In this document: in pieces, positions 6,599-6,898 of the stretch | Layout of the letters: each line of letters starts with the position of its first letter | Position numbering within the stretch: the stretch's first letter is position 1 | DNA from: JAJTFW01 sp031411335 | GTDB lineage: Bacteria; Bacteroidota; Bacteroidia; AKYH767-A; OLB10 | DNA length: 6,898 nt | Reading direction: 5' to 3' | NCBI GenBank assembly: GCA_031411335.1 | Contig: JANOAX010000238.1 | Location: 1-6,898 of the forward strand | Made by a program: the position numbers and the translations under genes | Notes under the pieces: model-generated | What the model was told of the DNA's origin: nothing | The model's database searches: none | Seen by the model: the letters and a program-made list of their open reading frames with translations, nothing else

Positions 6599-6898
6599 CT
6601 TTTTGTACTGCTAAACTATCCTTCCGACTTCCTATATTTTGAAGGTCTTGTATAAATGCATCACGTACTTTTATACCTAATGAAATGGGTTTTTCTTGTT
6701 TCAAAAAATAAAGTCCATCACCACCGTTTGCTAAATAATCAGAAGTAATAATTTTATAGAACACTTCATTTTTTTTAAGTTGATGTTGAATGTTTACTTG
6801 CTCTGCCTTTTTATTGTTGATCTGAAATTTAATTCCAGCAATGGGAGCGCCTCCTTTTATCGCAATCCAATTTAAGATGGAATCAACGGTTGCGCTAC
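6573..6898 (-). CDS. 5'-nucleotidase C-terminal (substrate-binding) domain protein, N-terminal part outside window
   Basis: The frame is open from the right edge to TAG at 6575-6573, giving 108 residues of the protein's C-terminus. An apparent GTG start at 6764 is internal, since family sequence continues upstream of it. GGAPIAGIKFQIN, then YKIITSDYLANGGDGLYF, match the 5'-nucleotidase C-terminal domain; the latter holds the aromatic residues that normally sandwich the nucleobase. The usual GGDGY appears as GGDGLYF. The downstream neighbour supplies the metallophosphatase domain, so a UshA-like enzyme seems to be divided between two genes, with the C-terminal half encoded first. The 26-base overlap in another frame suggests translational coupling. 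Whether this gene has a lipoprotein or secretion signal cannot be seen, as its start is beyond the edge. Confidence 0.88.
   Translation of the reverse strand, partial: SATVDSILNWIAIKGGAPIAGIKFQINNKKAEQVNIQHQLKKNEVFYKIITSDYLANGGDGLYFLKQEKPISLGIKVRDAFIQDLQNIGSRKDSLAVQKDGRLIKIQ

Noticed and set aside
6762..6764. GTG as the start of a separate 63-residue protein
   Set aside because: Upstream codons in the same frame encode the preceding part of the 5'-nucleotidase C-terminal domain, so this is an internal valine.
1..6898. CRISPR arrays, tRNA or rRNA genes, insertion sequences, phage or defence genes
   Set aside because: I saw no regularly spaced repeats, cloverleaf sequence, transposase or integrase motifs, and nearly all bases are accounted for by housekeeping and signalling genes.

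Overview
The window looks like a chromosomal piece from a Bacteroidota genome, most likely Flavobacteriales or a close relative. The reasons are the low G+C content, start codons without good Shine-Dalgarno sequences, TAnnTTTG-type -7 promoter boxes, DnaA sequence features, and the gene neighbourhood (split 5'-nucleotidase, dnaA, low-molecular-weight tyrosine phosphatase, TPR protein and ribH). The lineage is inferred from sequence and remembered gene order; no database search was done.

Layout: the left third (1-2315, + strand) is the 3' part of a large hybrid sensor histidine kinase. It has N-terminal TPR-like repeats, one membrane helix, a coiled coil, a PAS domain, a kinase core and a receiver domain, and its start lies beyond the left edge. 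Everything to its right is on the - strand. Reading leftward from the right edge, the order is: the C-terminal domain of a 5'-nucleotidase (cut by the window edge), its overlapping partner with the metallophosphatase domain (5654-6598), dnaA (4091-5563), a likely terminator hairpin (4046-4068), a low-molecular-weight protein tyrosine phosphatase (3558-4022), a membrane-anchored TPR protein (2787-3470) and ribH (2298-2783). ribH runs tail to tail into the kinase gene with an 18-bp overlap. No stretch over 300 bases lacks a gene; the gaps are 3, 68, 87 and 90 bases.

How the genes fit together: the two nucleotidase genes look translationally coupled and probably supply the two halves of one UshA-type exported phosphohydrolase. 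dnaA encodes the replication initiator, but I see no DnaA-box cluster beside it, so this need not be the origin. The TPR gene and ribH form a two-gene operon with a 3-base gap, probably driven from a promoter near 3504-3511. The kinase probably senses through its TPR region and signals to an HPt or response regulator encoded elsewhere.

Most of the window is ordinary core genome. The points worth a second look are small: codon-register convergent stop overlap, a perfect 10-bp inverted repeat early in ribH, a wobble-paired hairpin after dnaA, and the split, order-inverted nucleotidase. I found no evidence of a new defence, mobile or biosynthetic system.
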